A stretch of DNA of 64,000 nt. Source: Trueperaceae bacterium. Lineage in GTDB: Bacteria > Deinococcota > Deinococci > Deinococcales > Trueperaceae. The position numbers and the translations under genes were made by a program. The DNA lies in contig JAMLIB010000007.1 in NCBI GenBank assembly GCA_023954415.1, positions 1-64,000 on the forward strand, read 5' to 3'. Position 1 is the first letter of the stretch; every line of letters starts with the position of its first letter. Shown piece after piece: positions 62,158-64,000 of this stretch. The notes below the pieces were generated by a model. That model was not told the origin of the DNA. It searched no databases and was given only the letters and a program-made list of their open reading frames with translations.

Positions 62158-62337
62158 CGACTCGGCCGGCGGGGACGACTCGTGGGCGCCGGTCGAGCGC
62201 CCGGCCGAGGTGAGGCGGCGCGACGATAGCGGCTGCGGCGCGGCGCGAGGGCGTTCAGCGGGTGAGCCGGGGCCCTGGTACAATCTGGTCCGCGACGCGA
62301 GCGTGCATATGGGCGCCTTCGGTCGCGGTGGTGGCTA

Positions 62338-62413
62338 GGGCCCTTAGCTCAGCGGTTAGAGCAGTCGACTCATAATCGATTGGTCGCTGGTTCGAACCCA
62401 GCAGGGCCCACCA
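62338..62413 (+). tRNA. tRNA-Ile (anticodon CAU, Ile2)
   Basis: 76 nt cloverleaf with acceptor GGGCCCT/AGGGCCC, D-arm GCTC..GAGC, anticodon stem GTCGA/TCGAT (one G-U pair), loop CTCATAA with anticodon CAT at 62371-62373, T-arm GCTGG TTCGAAC CCAGC, and an encoded CCA end. The body sequence strongly resembles tRNA-Ile2, whose C34 is changed to lysidine by TilS to read AUA; it is not like initiator or elongator tRNA-Met. A -10-like TACAAT (62279-62284) lies 53 bp upstream. Confidence 0.93.
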
Positions 62414-62476
62414 AAATTCGCCCGGTCGGCGACATGCGACCGCCCAGCCGCTCGATGAGCGAGCATCCCGACCGCG

Positions 62477-62746
62477 CTACACCACGACGATCTGCCCCAG
62501 CACATCGATGAACGATTGCCAGCCGGCGAGCACGCCTTGCTGCTGTTCGGGCGTGAAGCCGGGGGTCTCCTGGGTGAAGCGCATCCGGGTCCCGCTCGGG
62601 GTGGGCGTGAGCTCGACGACGATCGTGGCCCTTCCGGGCTCTGCCGGCCGGTCCGTGATGGTGAACACGAGGCGCTCGTAAGGGGCGACCTCGACGAACT
62701 CGCCGGTCCAGTCGATCGTGTTGCCGTCGGTGGTGATCCCTGTCAT
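62477..62746 (-). CDS. SRPBCC (AHSA1-like) protein, N-terminally shortened
   Basis: 89 aa. It matches only the C-terminal half of Aha1-like/START-fold (AHSA1) proteins: GNTIDWTGEFVEVAPYERLVFTITDRPAEPGRATIVVELTPTPSGTRMRFTQETPGFTPEQQQGVLAGWQSFIDVLGQIVV. The family is usually about 140-165 aa and begins with a block on helix 1 (FxAPxxxVWxAxTDPxxLxxWW), which is missing here. The ATG overlaps the ArsR stop (ATGA), so translation starts there rather than in a lost upstream segment. It is a partner of an ArsR regulator, a common pairing of unknown function. Possibly a decayed gene. Confidence 0.7.
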   Translation of the reverse strand: MTGITTDGNTIDWTGEFVEVAPYERLVFTITDRPAEPGRATIVVELTPTPSGTRMRFTQETPGFTPEQQQGVLAGWQSFIDVLGQIVVV

Positions 62747-63087
62747 GGCTTCTCCTCTTCCTTGTTCGTGAGAGTGATCAGATGGTCGTCGAGGGCGTCG
62801 AAGCTGTCGACCCAGAACCGCCGGTAGTCGCCGAGCCAAGCGGCGGCGGCGCGCAACGGGCGCGCGTCGAGAGATGCCGGACGGTACTGGGCGTTGCGAC
62901 CGCGATGCACGAGGCCGGCGTTCTCGAGCGCGCGCAAGTGTTTCGAGACGGCGGCCAAGGTCATCTCGAACGGTTCGGCGAGCTCCCCCACCGTCGAGGA
63001 GCCCTCCGCGAGCCGGGCGAGGAGGGCCCGGCGCGTGGGGTCCGCGAGCGCGGCGAAGGTGCGGCTCAACTCATCGACCCGCGACAT
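62743..63087 (-). CDS. ArsR-family transcriptional regulator
   Basis: 114 aa winged helix: LSRTFAALADPTRRALLARLAEGSSTVGELAEPFEMTLAAVSKHLRALENAGLVHRGRNAQYRPASLDARPLRAAAAWLGDYRRFWVDSFDALDDHL. It lacks the cysteine metal-site of ArsR/CadC, so it belongs to the large non-metal ArsR group found with SRPBCC genes. GGAG before the ATG. The 9-bp inverted repeat just upstream is probably its operator. Confidence 0.92.
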   Translation of the reverse strand: MSRVDELSRTFAALADPTRRALLARLAEGSSTVGELAEPFEMTLAAVSKHLRALENAGLVHRGRNAQYRPASLDARPLRAAAAWLGDYRRFWVDSFDALDDHLITLTNKEEEKP

Positions 63088-63102
63088 CTCTCCAGTCTCG
63101 CC

Positions 63103-63139
63103 TATTCAACCGATCGGTTCTATACATGATGGTTGAATA
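63103..63139. promoter_or_regulatory. Inverted repeat upstream of the ArsR gene
   Basis: TATTCAACC (63103-63111) and GGTTGAATA (63131-63139) are perfect 9-bp arms with a 19-bp spacer, in an AT-richer stretch containing TATAGA (minus strand). Probably the autoregulatory operator of the ArsR gene, starting 15 bp upstream of it. Nothing else is seen between here and 63340. Confidence 0.65.
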
Positions 63140-63339
63140 TACGCGCGACTCGCGCCGTCCGTCAAGCCCTCGGCAGGGCAGCCCGAGGAGCCGGGGCTTC
63201 GCGGCCACAGGAACCCGCGCCGCAACGCCCGTGACGAACGGACACCCGCGACGCCCCTACGGACCTATCGTTACGTGCACGCGCGGGACCGCCCGACGCT
63301 CGACCCGGGCGCCCGACACCCCCGCACCTGGGAGTCCGC

Positions 63340-64000
63340 ATGGCCGAAGCCTCACCGCCCGCCCCCATCCTCGACGTCCAGGACCTGGTGGTGAGTTACG
63401 GCAGCAAGACCGCCGTCGACGGCGTGAGCTTCCAGGTTCACCGCAGCGAGATCTTCGGGCTGCTCGGGCCGAACGGAGCGGGGAAGACCAGCACCTTGAG
63501 CGCCATCGAGGGGTTGCTGAGGCCGGTCGGCGGCAAGGTGATCGTCGACTGCATCGACGTCCAGCGCGACCCGCTTTCTGCCCGGGCTCGCGTGGGCGTG
63601 CTGCTGCAGGAGGCGAGCTTCCAGCCGCAGCTGAGCATCAAGCAGTTGGCGCGGCTGTACGCGGGCCTCTACGGCGTGATGATCGGCGACGACGAGCTCG
63701 TGGACCGCCTGCGCGGCTTCGGGCTGGAGGGCGAGCTGGGCAAGCCGTTCAAATCCCTCTCCGGCGGGCAGCAGCAGCGGTTCTCCATGCTGATCGCGCT
63801 GATCCACGACGCGCCCCTGCTGTTGCTCGACGAGCCGACGGCGGGCCTCGACCCGCAGTCGCGCCGGAGCCTGTGGGACCGTATCCGGAAGCAGCAGGGG
63901 GCGGGTGGGAGCGTCCTCCTCACGACGCACTCGATGGAGGAGGCGCAGGCCGTGTGCGCGCGGCTGGCGATCATCGATCATGGCAAGCTCGTCACGGTCA
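63340..64000 (+). CDS. ABC transporter ATP-binding protein (partial)
   Basis: The first 220 residues of an ATPase; the gene continues past the right edge. MAEASPPAPILDVQDLVVSYGSKTAVDGVSFQVHRSEIFGLLGPNGAGKTSTLSAIEGL (Walker A), GVLLQEASFQPQLSIKQLARLYAGLYG (Q-loop), SLSGGQQQRFSMLIALIHDAPLLLLDEPTAGLDPQSRRSLWDRI (signature and Walker B) and LLTTHSMEEAQAVC (H-loop). This is the type that works with ABC-2 membrane proteins in drug, polysaccharide or lipid export. GGGAG lies 6 nt before the ATG. Its permease presumably follows. Confidence 0.92.
   Translation, partial: MAEASPPAPILDVQDLVVSYGSKTAVDGVSFQVHRSEIFGLLGPNGAGKTSTLSAIEGLLRPVGGKVIVDCIDVQRDPLSARARVGVLLQEASFQPQLSIKQLARLYAGLYGVMIGDDELVDRLRGFGLEGELGKPFKSLSGGQQQRFSMLIALIHDAPLLLLDEPTAGLDPQSRRSLWDRIRKQQGAGGSVLLTTHSMEEAQAVCARLAIIDHGKLVTV

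Overview
The window is a GC-rich bacterial chromosome segment that spans the replication origin. The gene order dnaA - DnaA boxes - dnaN - eno - pyk, an SSB protein with two OB folds, a cysteine-containing S18, and mnmG-parS-rsmG-parA-parB next to oriC together point to the phylum Deinococcota, probably a Truepera-like lineage. The phylum call rests mainly on the two-OB SSB and the gene order; the family-level call is inference.

Left arm, 1-14800: two catabolic operons, each with a peptide/nickel-type ABC importer. The first (minus strand) is ulaG-like lactonase, BtpA-family barrel, creatininase-family amidohydrolase, solute-binding protein and a permease that runs off the left edge. A divergent SorC-family regulator faces it, and near-identical palindromes lie in front of both transcripts. 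The second is aminotransferase, solute-binding protein, DppB, DppC, gamma-glutamyltransferase and MmgE/PrpD, followed by a GntR/FCD regulator; a TGGTATACCA palindrome typical of FCD regulators lies in front of its first gene. Neither operon has its ATPase subunits in the window.

14800-28400, accessory genes: a VapBC-type toxin-antitoxin pair; a pair of ABC half-transporters whose lengths and domain layout match mycobacterial IrtA/IrtB siderophore importers, including the N-terminal siderophore-interacting reductase domain; a CinA-like/nucleotidyltransferase two-domain protein; a secreted gamma-glutamyltransferase; a META-domain protein; an endonuclease/exonuclease/phosphatase-family protein; and a P1B-4 type metal ATPase.

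28476-35135: six same-strand genes that look like a secreted-protein cassette: exported C39-type peptidase, Lnt-like acyltransferase/nitrilase-fold membrane enzyme, a small secreted protein with a double-glycine-like cleavage motif followed by Cys-x2-Cys, another secreted protein, an exported helical TolC-like protein, and a membrane-anchored protein. I do not recognise this combination, and it is the strongest candidate in the window for an undescribed system.

35300-50000, core genome: rpsF-ssb-rpsR-rplI with a good terminator, pyk/eno/dnaN, oriC, dnaA, mnmG, a perfect parS, rsmG, parA and parB, then a degenerate repeat array of about 60-bp period, and malate dehydrogenase.

50000-64000: Fur-family regulator and acetyltransferase; a small protein with a strong promoter; a three-gene SHOCT/DUF4097/DUF2089 module; dnaJ; miaA; hsp20; an LptC-LptA-like envelope operon; greA; a DUF2156 protein; tRNA-Ile(CAU); an ArsR regulator with an N-terminally shortened SRPBCC partner; and the beginning of an ABC exporter ATPase.
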